NCBI GenBank assembly: GCA_020440745.1
Contig: JAGRNM010000046.1
Location: forward strand, 1-8,717
Direction: 5' to 3'
Origin: Deltaproteobacteria bacterium
GTDB taxonomy: Bacteria; UBA10199; DSSB01
DNA: 8,717 nt
The translations under genes were made by a program, and so were the position numbers. Positions 1 through 6,197 of the stretch are shown one piece after another; positions within the stretch are counted from its first letter, which is position 1, and each line of letters starts with the position of its first letter. The notes beneath the pieces were generated by a model. It saw nothing but the letters and a program-made list of their open reading frames with translations, was not told where the DNA came from and searched no databases.

Positions 1-29
1 CTTAACAGAATTGTAAACCAATCATTCCT

Positions 30-1217
30 ATGTTGGCTTCTTCTGTTATTTTTAAAGTTAGTGAACTCTGCCAAGCGATTCAGACAAACTTAGAATCGGA
101 CTTTGCCTGGGTCCAGGTTCTTGGAGAAATCAGTAACTTTAAAGCCTATCCTTCAGGTCACTTTTATTTTTCTCTTAAAGACGAAAACGCTCAAATAGCC
201 GCTGTGATGTTTAAAGGAGCTAACCGTATACTCAAATTTAAACCTGAGGATGGTCTCGAGGTAGTCCTGCAAGGAAGATTGACCCTCTACGAAGTCAGAG
301 GACAATTACAAATTGTCGTAGAAAGCATGGAACCCAAGGGCTTAGGTGCTTTGCAACTAGCCTTTGAACAACTCAAAGAAAAACTAAGTCAAGAAGGCCT
401 GTTTGAAACAAAATATAAAAAAGCTCTTCCTTTTTTTCCCAAAATCATTGGCCTTGTTACTTCTGAAAAAGGAGCAGCCTTAAGGGATCTTCTACAGGTG
501 TTAAAACGCCGTCATCCTAGGTTAGAAATCTTACTTACTCCCTGCTTAGTCCAAGGAGAGGATGCTCCCCAATCCATCGCCCAAGCTATTGCTTTGCAAA
601 ATCAGTATGGCAAAGCCGATTTATTAATTGTAGGCCGAGGCGGAGGATCTTTAGAAGACCTGATGCCCTTTAATAGCGAAATCGTCGCCCGCACTATCTT
701 TGCCTCCCAAATTCCTATTATTTCAGCCGTTGGCCATGAAACAGACTTTAGCATTGCGGACTTTGTCGCCGATCTAAGAGCCCCCACCCCTTCGGCTGCA
801 GCCGAACTAGCCGTGCCGGTTTTAAGTGACTTAGAAGAAAAAATCTTTCTTCTCAAAAGACATCTTAAGCAAAACATCACAGCCCGCCTGGAGCAAGGCC
901 GTCTTCAAATCAAATTTCTTAAAGAACAATTAAAAAGCCCCAAAAGGTTCTTAGAAGAACGTGCTCAGCGCTTAAGCGAACTAGAAGTAAAGTTAGAAGA
1001 AAATTTAGAAGTTTTATTAAAAAGCAAAAGAGATACTTTAAACTATCTAGAGACCAAATTAGACCTTTTATCACCACTTAATACCTTAAAACGAGGTTAC
1101 GCCGTGGTTCAAAAAAAGGACTCTAAGACTCTGGTACAAAAAAGCTCTCAAGTTAAAGCAAAAGACCAAGTGCTTATCCGGGTAGCTCAGGGCAGCTTTG
1201 AGGCCCAAGTGCTTTAA
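30..1217 (+). CDS. xseA: Exodeoxyribonuclease VII large subunit
   Basis: Catalytic large subunit of exonuclease VII, a cytoplasmic nuclease that degrades single-stranded DNA to oligonucleotides and takes part in repair. The 395-residue protein is near the short end of the family range. An N-terminal OB-fold (about residues 8-105) carries the typical VLGEISNF and GHFYFSLKD signatures. The nuclease core (about 125-320) shows GLVTSEKGAALRD, the glycine-rich VGRGGGSLEDL, and SAVGHETDFSIADFVADLRA followed by TPSAAAELA. A Lys/Glu-rich coiled-coil stretch follows, and the end has the usual SPLNTLKRGYAVV segment. The ATG is the only plausible start: an in-frame TAA lies at 3-5 and no other start codon intervenes. 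No clear ribosome binding site is seen in the 29 upstream bases. The small subunit xseB, often adjacent, does not follow here. A terminator-like hairpin lies just downstream. Identification is firm. Confidence 0.97.
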   Translation: MLASSVIFKVSELCQAIQTNLESDFAWVQVLGEISNFKAYPSGHFYFSLKDENAQIAAVMFKGANRILKFKPEDGLEVVLQGRLTLYEVRGQLQIVVESMEPKGLGALQLAFEQLKEKLSQEGLFETKYKKALPFFPKIIGLVTSEKGAALRDLLQVLKRRHPRLEILLTPCLVQGEDAPQSIAQAIALQNQYGKADLLIVGRGGGSLEDLMPFNSEIVARTIFASQIPIISAVGHETDFSIADFVADLRAPTPSAAAELAVPVLSDLEEKIFLLKRHLKQNITARLEQGRLQIKFLKEQLKSPKRFLEERAQRLSELEVKLEENLEVLLKSKRDTLNYLETKLDLLSPLNTLKRGYAVVQKKDSKTLVQKSSQVKAKDQVLIRVAQGSFEAQVL

Positions 1218-1221
1218 AAGA

Positions 1222-1259
1222 TGGCGGGCTTCTTTTATGTCCCCCCAAGTCTCTTTTTT
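1222..1259 (+). terminator. Possible rho-independent terminator after xseA
   Basis: Just after the xseA stop, TGGCGGG (1222-1228) can pair with CCCCCCA (1241-1247), with one C-C mismatch and a 12-base loop. A T-rich run follows (TCTTTTTT, 1252-1259), and more T-rich sequence extends to about 1275. An alternative AT-only stem (TAAAAGA 1215-1221 with TCTTTTA 1231-1237) competes with it. The stem is imperfect, so this is a moderate call. If it works, the RDD-ftsB block needs its own promoter in the following 40 bases. Confidence 0.38.
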
Positions 1260-1297
1260 ATTTCGATTTTTTATTACCTACATGATAGTTAAAGGAG

Positions 1298-2914
1298 ATG
1301 GCACCATTATGGGAAGATGATGAAGAACAAACGGAAATCGATTATCGGCGTTCCTCTAGGGTATTGATCCATGATGAAATCACCACTCCCTTAGAAGAAG
1401 AAATGACTTACCAGGAAAAACTTCCTCCTAAGCCTGTTCCCCCTCAAGAAAGCTCTCCTCTCCCCCCTCTGATAGAAAAACAAAGCCCCTGGAGTTATGA
1501 AAAAGCCCCAAGAGCTCTTAGATTTTTAGCTTTTCTGCTAGATATGGGTTTTCTCTACCTCCTAAACCGTTTTGTGGGGCTTTATTTAGTTAAATTTTTA
1601 GATCTTAAAAACCTCAAGGGGCTTTATGAAAGCTCTCAACACCTCTTGATTTATTTAGGTGTTATTTTTCTTTTATCCGGACTTTATTATTTTATTTTAG
1701 AAGGCATTTGGGGTTTAAGCTTGGGCAAGCTTATCTGCGGACTAAGAATACGTTGTCTTGATGGTTCCCATTTAGGTTTTAAAGGGGCTTTAAAGAGGAC
1801 TTTGCTTAAACCCATCGACTACCTACCTCCTTTTTTCTTAAGCCTGCTTAGTATGGATCAGTCTGTCCAAGACCAAAGCCTAGGAGACCGCTTTGCAGGC
1901 ACTCAGGTCCTACAAAAACCTCAAGCTAGCAAAGTAAAAATACCAAGCAGCCAACTTAAAAAAGCTCCCCTATGGCGCCGGCTTTTGGCGGGAGCATTAG
2001 ACTTAAGCCTCAGCCTTGGCCTTGGCTTTAGTCTTTTGGCCATGATGGACTGGACTAAACCTATTTTAAGTAACCTACTTTATGTCTCTGCTCCCTTAGC
2101 CTTTTTAAGTTACTTTGCTTTGGTCGAAGGTCTGGGCTTTAGCACTCCCGGCAAATGGATTTTTAGTCTAAGAGTCTTGTCTGAGGAAGGTGAAAACATT
2201 CATTTGTCTCAGGCTTTATTAAGAACTCTCTTTATACCTTTGGATTTAATTTTAGGTTATGGATTAAGTGCTGTGACTCCTAGAAGACAGAGACTAGGAG
2301 ATCTCGTTGCCCGGACTCAGGTTTATTTTGTTCCTAAAATTAAAGCTAAAAAAGCTCTCGCTATACTAAGCTTAGCTTTATTAATTTTAAGCATCTTTGG
2401 TGCTAGTCAAAATCAACATAGTCTTATCAAACGTTATTTCAAAATCGATAGTTATTGGGAGTTAAACCAACTGTGGCTAGTGGAATTATTAAAAGAAAAA
2501 GACAAAAAAATTTCAAAGCAAGCTTCTTCTCCCAAACAAACACTTCCCTTAGGATCTTACGAGTTAGGAGAGTATTTTTTAAGCACTTCTTCTGATCCTT
2601 TAAAACCTCAGTCTAATGGAAATTTTTATTCAGGAGAGTGGTTGTTTTTTGTTTGGGAAAGCCTTAGTCACCCCGTAAAGCCCATTAGTTTTGAAATCCT
2701 AGACCAAAATAATAAAAAAATAGACCTAGGTGAAATCAATTTTAGCCCTACTCAGGACTTGGGTAATGATCGGTTTCGTCAGGCATTGAGTTTTCGTTTG
2801 GATTTTACTACAGAAAGCGGAAACTATTATTGGAAAGCCAAGTTTCCTGATCAAAAAGGTAAAGAGGACAAAAACTTATCAGGCACTCTAAAAATCATAG
2901 GCAGCAAGGAATAA
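1298..2914 (+). CDS. Tandem RDD-domain membrane protein with C-terminal extracytoplasmic domain
   Basis: Integral membrane protein of 538 residues with unknown function. An acidic, Pro-rich cytoplasmic head (1-65) precedes two complete RDD domains. RDD1 (about 68-205) has R75, A78 and D82 in its first helix and D197 in LGDRFAGTQV. RDD2 (about 221-345) has R228, A231 and D235 and then D335 in LGDLVARTQV. Both contain a GLSLGK/GFSTPGK-type loop before the conserved LRI/LRV strand. A further membrane helix (about 352-369) follows a basic stretch (KIKAKK), which by the positive-inside rule puts the last ~165 residues outside the cytoplasm. That tail is rich in alternating beta-type sequence (about 440-535) and may be an Ig-like sandwich. 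RDD proteins have been linked to transport and ion homeostasis, but this one cannot be assigned a substrate. The ATG lies directly against AAAGGAG (1291-1297) with no spacer, and TAG at 1286-1288 blocks any earlier start, so the true start may be downstream (M36 at 1403). ftsB follows after 6 bases. Confidence 0.88.
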   Translation: MAPLWEDDEEQTEIDYRRSSRVLIHDEITTPLEEEMTYQEKLPPKPVPPQESSPLPPLIEKQSPWSYEKAPRALRFLAFLLDMGFLYLLNRFVGLYLVKFLDLKNLKGLYESSQHLLIYLGVIFLLSGLYYFILEGIWGLSLGKLICGLRIRCLDGSHLGFKGALKRTLLKPIDYLPPFFLSLLSMDQSVQDQSLGDRFAGTQVLQKPQASKVKIPSSQLKKAPLWRRLLAGALDLSLSLGLGFSLLAMMDWTKPILSNLLYVSAPLAFLSYFALVEGLGFSTPGKWIFSLRVLSEEGENIHLSQALLRTLFIPLDLILGYGLSAVTPRRQRLGDLVARTQVYFVPKIKAKKALAILSLALLILSIFGASQNQHSLIKRYFKIDSYWELNQLWLVELLKEKDKKISKQASSPKQTLPLGSYELGEYFLSTSSDPLKPQSNGNFYSGEWLFFVWESLSHPVKPISFEILDQNNKKIDLGEINFSPTQDLGNDRFRQALSFRLDFTTESGNYYWKAKFPDQKGKEDKNLSGTLKIIGSKE

Positions 2915-2920
2915 ACCACC

Positions 2921-3271
2921 ATGGCTAGACAAAGAAAAAAACAAGTAAAGAAGGCTAGTCCGCTTAATTTAAGTTTAAAACGCACCTTTATTATTAGTTT
3001 TGTTGCTATAGTGAGTCTCTTTGGTTTTTTAGGACTTTTTGGAGAAAACGGTCTTTTAGATAGCATGAAATACAAAAACCTTTATGAAAGTCTTCAAAAA
3101 GAAAACCAAGAACTCTTGGTAGAACAAAAAAATCTTAAAGAAGAAATTCTTTTATTAAAAGAACCTAGCCAAGTGGAATATTTAGCAAGAGAAAAACTAG
3201 GGCTCATGAAAGAAGATGAAGTGTTTTTAATCCTAGATCAATCGGAAGATTCCTCAACCAAGACTAATTAA
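2921..3271 (+). CDS. ftsB: FtsB/DivIC-family cell division protein (septum formation initiator)
   Basis: Small bitopic divisome protein, 116 residues; in other bacteria FtsB/DivIC joins FtsL and FtsQ/DivIB at the septum and helps activate peptidoglycan synthesis by FtsW/FtsI. The order of parts is typical: a basic cytoplasmic tail (1-21, many Lys/Arg), one membrane helix (about 22-41), the short GENGLLD turn, a heptad-like coiled coil (about 50-80), and the conserved closing segment around EYLAREKLGLMKEDEVFLI (87-105). Length matches the family. AAGGA at 2906-2910 lies 10 bases before the ATG. It sits 6 bases after the RDD gene and 5 bases before the amidohydrolase, so it is probably co-transcribed with both. 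Whether it is better named ftsB or divIC cannot be settled from sequence alone; the family assignment is secure. Confidence 0.9.
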   Translation: MARQRKKQVKKASPLNLSLKRTFIISFVAIVSLFGFLGLFGENGLLDSMKYKNLYESLQKENQELLVEQKNLKEEILLLKEPSQVEYLAREKLGLMKEDEVFLILDQSEDSSTKTN

Positions 3272-3276
3272 AAAAC

Positions 3277-4491
3277 ATGTTAATCCGTGCAAGATTTTTA
3301 AAAAATCCACAAAAGGATTTAATTAAAGACCCTATTATTTGGATTAAAGAAGGTAAAATCCAAGAAATCGCTTTTAAAGAAAAGCTTTCTAGTCAAGCCA
3401 AAGCAGATCCTAAACAAATAGATTTTCCTGGTATTCTCTATCCTGGACTAATTAATGCCCACGCCCATTTAGAACTTAGCCATCTCCAGGCACTGACTTA
3501 TCCCGGTTCTTTTTGTCGTTGGATAGAAAAAATCTTAGTGGCCAAAAGTAAGTTTCCTAGTTCTCAAAAAGTTTTTGAAAAAGGCTTTGCTTTAAGCCTA
3601 AAGGGAGGAACAACGACGATTGGAGAACACTTTAGTCTAGATAGCCCACCCGAAGCTTGGCTTCATAGCCCTTTAAGGGCCAGGATCTTTGGAGAAGTGC
3701 TTGGCCTTAAACAGGAATTAGCAAATTTACTTTACCAAGTAGCTTTAAGCCTAAAGCCAGTCTTTAAACAAAATCCTAAGATCTTTTTTACGCCTTCTCC
3801 CCACTCGGTTCATGCCTTAGAGGCAGAAACCCTATTTAAGATCTTAAAAGAAGAAAATAACCTATTAAGCTTACACCTGGCAGAAAGTCAGGCAGAAGAC
3901 CAATATTTTAAAGAAAAAACAGGCGAAATGGCTGACTTTATCGAGCTGAGGGGCTCAGCATTAAAGCGCCAAGCATCCAGCGCAATTCAAGAATTAAAAC
4001 AGCGCTGGCGTGGAAATCTCTTAGTGGTCCATGGCAATTATCTTGATCAAGAAGACTTTGACCTTATCCAAAGTCACGGCAATGTTATTGTCCATTGTCC
4101 CCTTTCCCATGCTTACTTTGCCCATCAAGCCTTTCCATTAAAAGAAACTCAAAAAAGAAAAATCCCCGTGGCTTTAGGCACTGATAGTCTATCCAGCGCT
4201 TCTAGTTTAAGCATGCTAGAAGTCATGAGAAGCATGAAAACAAACTTTGCTTTTTTAAGCTTAGAAGAAATTTTTACTATGGCTACCCTCCATGGAGCTA
4301 AGGGACTGGATTTGTCTGGCCAAGTTGGAGAAGTAATTTGCGGAGGCTACGCTGACTTGATTGCTTTAAAAACAGAAGAGTCCTTAAACCAAAAAACAGC
4401 TCTAGAAAAATTGTTTAAAGCCAAACAAGTGGATTGGGTTATGGTTAATGGAGAAATCCAAAATCATTATTTAAATCAAGATGAACTTTAA
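3277..4491 (+). CDS. Amidohydrolase of the MtaD/TrzN/aminofutalosine deaminase type
   Basis: Metal-dependent hydrolase of 404 residues, expected to deaminate a purine-like or related heterocycle in the cytoplasm. A small beta-sandwich formed by both ends flanks a TIM barrel. Visible metal-site residues are H62 and H64 in GLINAHAHLELS, H200 in HLAES with the likely catalytic E203, H252 in VVHGNYL, and D303 in LGTDSLSS; HCPLSH (273-278) is the usual next motif. This matches the MtaD/SsnA group, where HxH, HxxE and the barrel-8 Asp hold one Zn or Fe. The segment after HAHLELS (YPGSFCRWIEKIL) resembles aminofutalosine deaminases such as the Helicobacter enzyme, so a role in futalosine-type menaquinone synthesis is possible; 5'-methylthioadenosine/SAH deaminase or guanine deaminase are alternatives. 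No good ribosome binding site precedes the ATG, so translation is probably coupled to ftsB, 5 bases upstream. It overlaps the ATL gene by 11 bases. Confidence 0.88.
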   Translation: MLIRARFLKNPQKDLIKDPIIWIKEGKIQEIAFKEKLSSQAKADPKQIDFPGILYPGLINAHAHLELSHLQALTYPGSFCRWIEKILVAKSKFPSSQKVFEKGFALSLKGGTTTIGEHFSLDSPPEAWLHSPLRARIFGEVLGLKQELANLLYQVALSLKPVFKQNPKIFFTPSPHSVHALEAETLFKILKEENNLLSLHLAESQAEDQYFKEKTGEMADFIELRGSALKRQASSAIQELKQRWRGNLLVVHGNYLDQEDFDLIQSHGNVIVHCPLSHAYFAHQAFPLKETQKRKIPVALGTDSLSSASSLSMLEVMRSMKTNFAFLSLEEIFTMATLHGAKGLDLSGQVGEVICGGYADLIALKTEESLNQKTALEKLFKAKQVDWVMVNGEIQNHYLNQDEL

Positions 4492-4855
4492 AGAAAAAGT
4501 AATTAAAATTGTTAAAGCCATCCCTAAAGGTAAGGTCTTGAGCTATGGACAGGTGGCTAGCCTGGCAGGTTTTCCCCGAGGAGCCCGTCATGTGGGAGGT
4601 GTTTTAATGACTGAGAGCGAAAAATTTAAACTCCCCTGGCACCGGGTGATTAATGCTCAAGGAGGACTCTCCACCTATCGTCTAGGCTTTGCTTCTCTAC
4701 AAAAGAGAAAATTACAAAAAGAAGGTCTTAAGTTTAATCAAAAAGAAAAAATTAAATTAAAAGAATACACTTGGGAACCTAGCGCTAGTTTTTTAACTAA
4801 AATCGGCTTTTCTGATGAAGAGGCTTTAAAAGAATTAGAAAGACAAAACACCTAA
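4481..4855 (+). CDS. Alkyltransferase-like protein (ATL), MGMT DNA-binding fold without the catalytic cysteine
   Basis: Protein of 124 residues with the DNA-binding domain of O6-methylguanine-DNA methyltransferase. IPKGKVLSYGQVASLAG (14-30) is the helix-turn-helix entry, and RGARHVGGVL (33-42) holds R36 at the place of the arginine finger that flips the damaged base. In LPWHRVINAQGG (51-62) Trp53 replaces the acceptor Cys of the PCHRV motif, so it should bind alkylated guanine but not repair it. Known ATL proteins (E. coli YbaZ, S. pombe Atl1) carry the same PWHRV and hand lesions to nucleotide excision repair. The fold normally ends near the WEP at 98-100; about 24 further residues form an acidic helical tail. 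Its ATG lies inside the end of the amidohydrolase gene, sharing ATGAACTTTAA, which points to coupled translation. The mfd gene in the same window serves the same wider repair route but is on the other strand. Confidence 0.93.
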   Translation: MNFKEKVIKIVKAIPKGKVLSYGQVASLAGFPRGARHVGGVLMTESEKFKLPWHRVINAQGGLSTYRLGFASLQKRKLQKEGLKFNQKEKIKLKEYTWEPSASFLTKIGFSDEEALKELERQNT

Positions 4856-4863
4856 GCAAATAA

Positions 4864-4876
4864 GCTAGAGTCTAGC
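4864..4876. repeat. Short palindrome at the convergent gene junction
   Basis: GCTAG (4864-4868) and CTAGC (4872-4876) form a perfect 5-base inverted repeat around AGT, flanked by a second imperfectly placed pair, CTAAG (4852-4856) and CTTAG (4881-4885). It sits on the stop codon of the minus-strand methyltransferase gene, next to the ATL stop. It could fold in either transcript, but no T-run follows on either strand, so it is at best a weak bidirectional terminator and may be chance. Confidence 0.25.
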
Positions 4877-5617
4877 CACTCTTAGATAAAGAGGCCAGCT
4901 TACTTTATTTTTTTTCTGCGGATCACCCCAAGCTTTAGAAAAATCTTTTTCAATAAGAGCCACAGGATCTTTTTGATGATAAGTTTGATACTTTTGGGTA
5001 GCCGACCAAGTTCTAAAATATTGCAAGGCTTCTTCTAGGTCCCACTCCAAATCAATAAAAAACTTAGGTGTCTTAATGGCTTTAAAAGGAAAAGGCAGGG
5101 TTTGTAATTTTTCTTCTATATATTTTCTTTCTGGAGGCCAAAAAGGGCCTACGATCTTACTATAATAATCACGTGTCACGGGATCTATCTTATCATTAAT
5201 ATGATGTAGCCCATAGACCCACAAAGCTAAGACTCCCCCTGACTTTATGACCCGCTGGACTTCTTGATAAAAAAGATCATGCTTAAACCAATGAATGGCT
5301 TGGGCTACAGTCACTAAGTCAACAGAAGCATCTAAGAGAGAAGTTTTTTCGGCAGGCTCAACTCGGTAGTCAATACGAGGATGGGCTTTAGCTTGAGCAA
5401 GTTGTTGAGCGCTTGCATCGCTTGCTACTACTTGATCAAAGTAATTGACTAAGCTTAAGGCAGCCTGCCCATTACCAGTAGCACCATCCCAGGCAAGCTT
5501 TCTAGTTTGACAAAGATCTTTTAAAAAAAGAAATAAAGCCTCTGGATAAGAAGGACGATACTTAGCATAATCTACTGCTTGCTTACTAAAGTGATCTTTA
5601 AAATTTCCTTCCGACAT
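4865..5617 (-). CDS. Class I SAM-dependent methyltransferase (Methyltransf_11 type)
   Basis: Methyltransferase of 250 residues with unknown acceptor. The opening FSKQAVDYAKYRPSYP (10-25) is typical of the branch that includes yeast trans-aconitate methyltransferase-like proteins and many uncharacterised bacterial and plant enzymes. Motif I is AWDGATGNGQAA (42-53), with D44 and the Gly-rich loop for S-adenosylmethionine. The acidic residue ending strand 2 is D67 in VASDASAQQL. VEPAEKTSLLDASVDLVTVAQAIHWF (86-111) holds motifs III-IV and the IHWF signature of this branch, and SGGVLALW (126-133) follows. The last 100 residues probably make the substrate cap. A strong AAGGGAG (5623-5629) lies 5 bases before the ATG, inside the final codons of ubiX; the two genes are 1 base apart and must be co-transcribed. 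It lacks the features expected of UbiE/MenG quinone methyltransferases, so a role in quinone synthesis should not be assumed. Confidence 0.9.
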   Translation of the reverse strand: MSEGNFKDHFSKQAVDYAKYRPSYPEALFLFLKDLCQTRKLAWDGATGNGQAALSLVNYFDQVVASDASAQQLAQAKAHPRIDYRVEPAEKTSLLDASVDLVTVAQAIHWFKHDLFYQEVQRVIKSGGVLALWVYGLHHINDKIDPVTRDYYSKIVGPFWPPERKYIEEKLQTLPFPFKAIKTPKFFIDLEWDLEEALQYFRTWSATQKYQTYHQKDPVALIEKDFSKAWGDPQKKNKVSWPLYLRVARL

Positions 5618-5618
5618 T

Positions 5619-6197
5619 TTAACTCCCTTGTTTTTGTCCTTCCCAACGCTTAAAGAGGTTTTTTTCTATCCCTAAAAGATCCAAAACCTTACCCACAGTA
5701 TGGTCTACCAAATCCATGACGGTTTTGGGTTGATGATAAAAAGCTAAGGCTGGAGGCAAAATCACGCCTCCCATTTCTGTCACACTGACCATATTACGCA
5801 AATGAGCCAGGTTAAGAGGAGTTTCTCTAGGAACCAAAATTAAAGGACGTCTTTCCTTTAAAGTCACATCAGCTGCCCTAGTCATAAGATTGGCTCCTAA
5901 GCCATTGGCAATGGCTCCCAAAGTATTCATGCTACAAGGACAAATCACCATAGCATGGGCTTTAAAAGAACCACTTGCAATAGGAGCCCCTACTTCTTGA
6001 ATAGGGTAGACATAATCAGCTAATTTTTTAAGGTCTTCTAAAGTATAATCCGGAGCCTCACTTAACAAAGTTTTTTGTAAGTGGGGGCTCATTACTAAAT
6101 GAGTCTCTACCTTAGTTTCGTCTTTTAAAATTTCTAAAAGGCGAATCCCCAAAATTGGCGCACTAGAGCTGCTCAGGCCTATAATAATTTTTTTCAT
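5619..6197 (-). CDS. ubiX: UbiX-family flavin prenyltransferase
   Basis: Cytoplasmic enzyme of 192 residues that attaches a dimethylallyl group to FMN, making the prenylated FMN cofactor used by UbiD-family decarboxylases. The Rossmann-like flavoprotein fold begins at once with KKIIIGLSSSSAPILGIRLLE. IASGSF (73-78), VICPCSMNTLGAIANGLG (84-101), LMTRAADVTLKERRPL (104-119) and VPRETPLN (122-129) are family signatures; the Arg/Glu of VPRETP and the TRAAD segment line the flavin and prenyl phosphate site. MGGVILPPALAFYHQP (142-157) and a C-terminal helix complete it. An open frame runs 15 codons further upstream into pdxA, but the start at 6197 is preferred: it is preceded by AGGAG at an 8-base spacing and the protein then begins as in other UbiX. 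The ATG overlaps the pdxA stop as TAATG. No ubiD partner lies in this window; in this kind of bacterium it may serve ubiquinone or futalosine-route menaquinone decarboxylation. Confidence 0.95.
   Translation of the reverse strand: MKKIIIGLSSSSAPILGIRLLEILKDETKVETHLVMSPHLQKTLLSEAPDYTLEDLKKLADYVYPIQEVGAPIASGSFKAHAMVICPCSMNTLGAIANGLGANLMTRAADVTLKERRPLILVPRETPLNLAHLRNMVSVTEMGGVILPPALAFYHQPKTVMDLVDHTVGKVLDLLGIEKNLFKRWEGQKQGS
5623..5629 (-). promoter_or_regulatory. Ribosome binding site of the methyltransferase gene
   Basis: AAGGGAG on the minus strand, 5 bases before the ATG at 5617. It lies inside the last codons of ubiX (Gln-Gly-Ser-stop), so ribosomes finishing ubiX can load directly on the next gene. 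Confidence 0.8.

Noticed and set aside
602..880. Open frame of 92 codons on the minus strand inside xseA
   Set aside because: It lies wholly opposite the conserved nuclease core of xseA, and its sequence shows no known motif and no ribosome site; an antisense shadow.
2851..3075. Open frame of 74 codons on the minus strand across the RDD gene/ftsB junction
   Set aside because: It is opposite two well-supported genes, and its apparent hydrophobic stretch mirrors the ftsB membrane helix.
4481..4855. Active O6-methylguanine-DNA methyltransferase
   Set aside because: The acceptor Cys of PCHRV is replaced by Trp53 and the N-terminal domain of full MGMT is absent, so it cannot perform alkyl transfer.
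4865..5617. Quinone methyltransferase UbiE/MenG, suggested by the adjacent ubiX
   Set aside because: The opening FSKQAVDYAKYRPSYP and the IHWF motif belong to a different Methyltransf_11 branch; adjacency alone is not enough.
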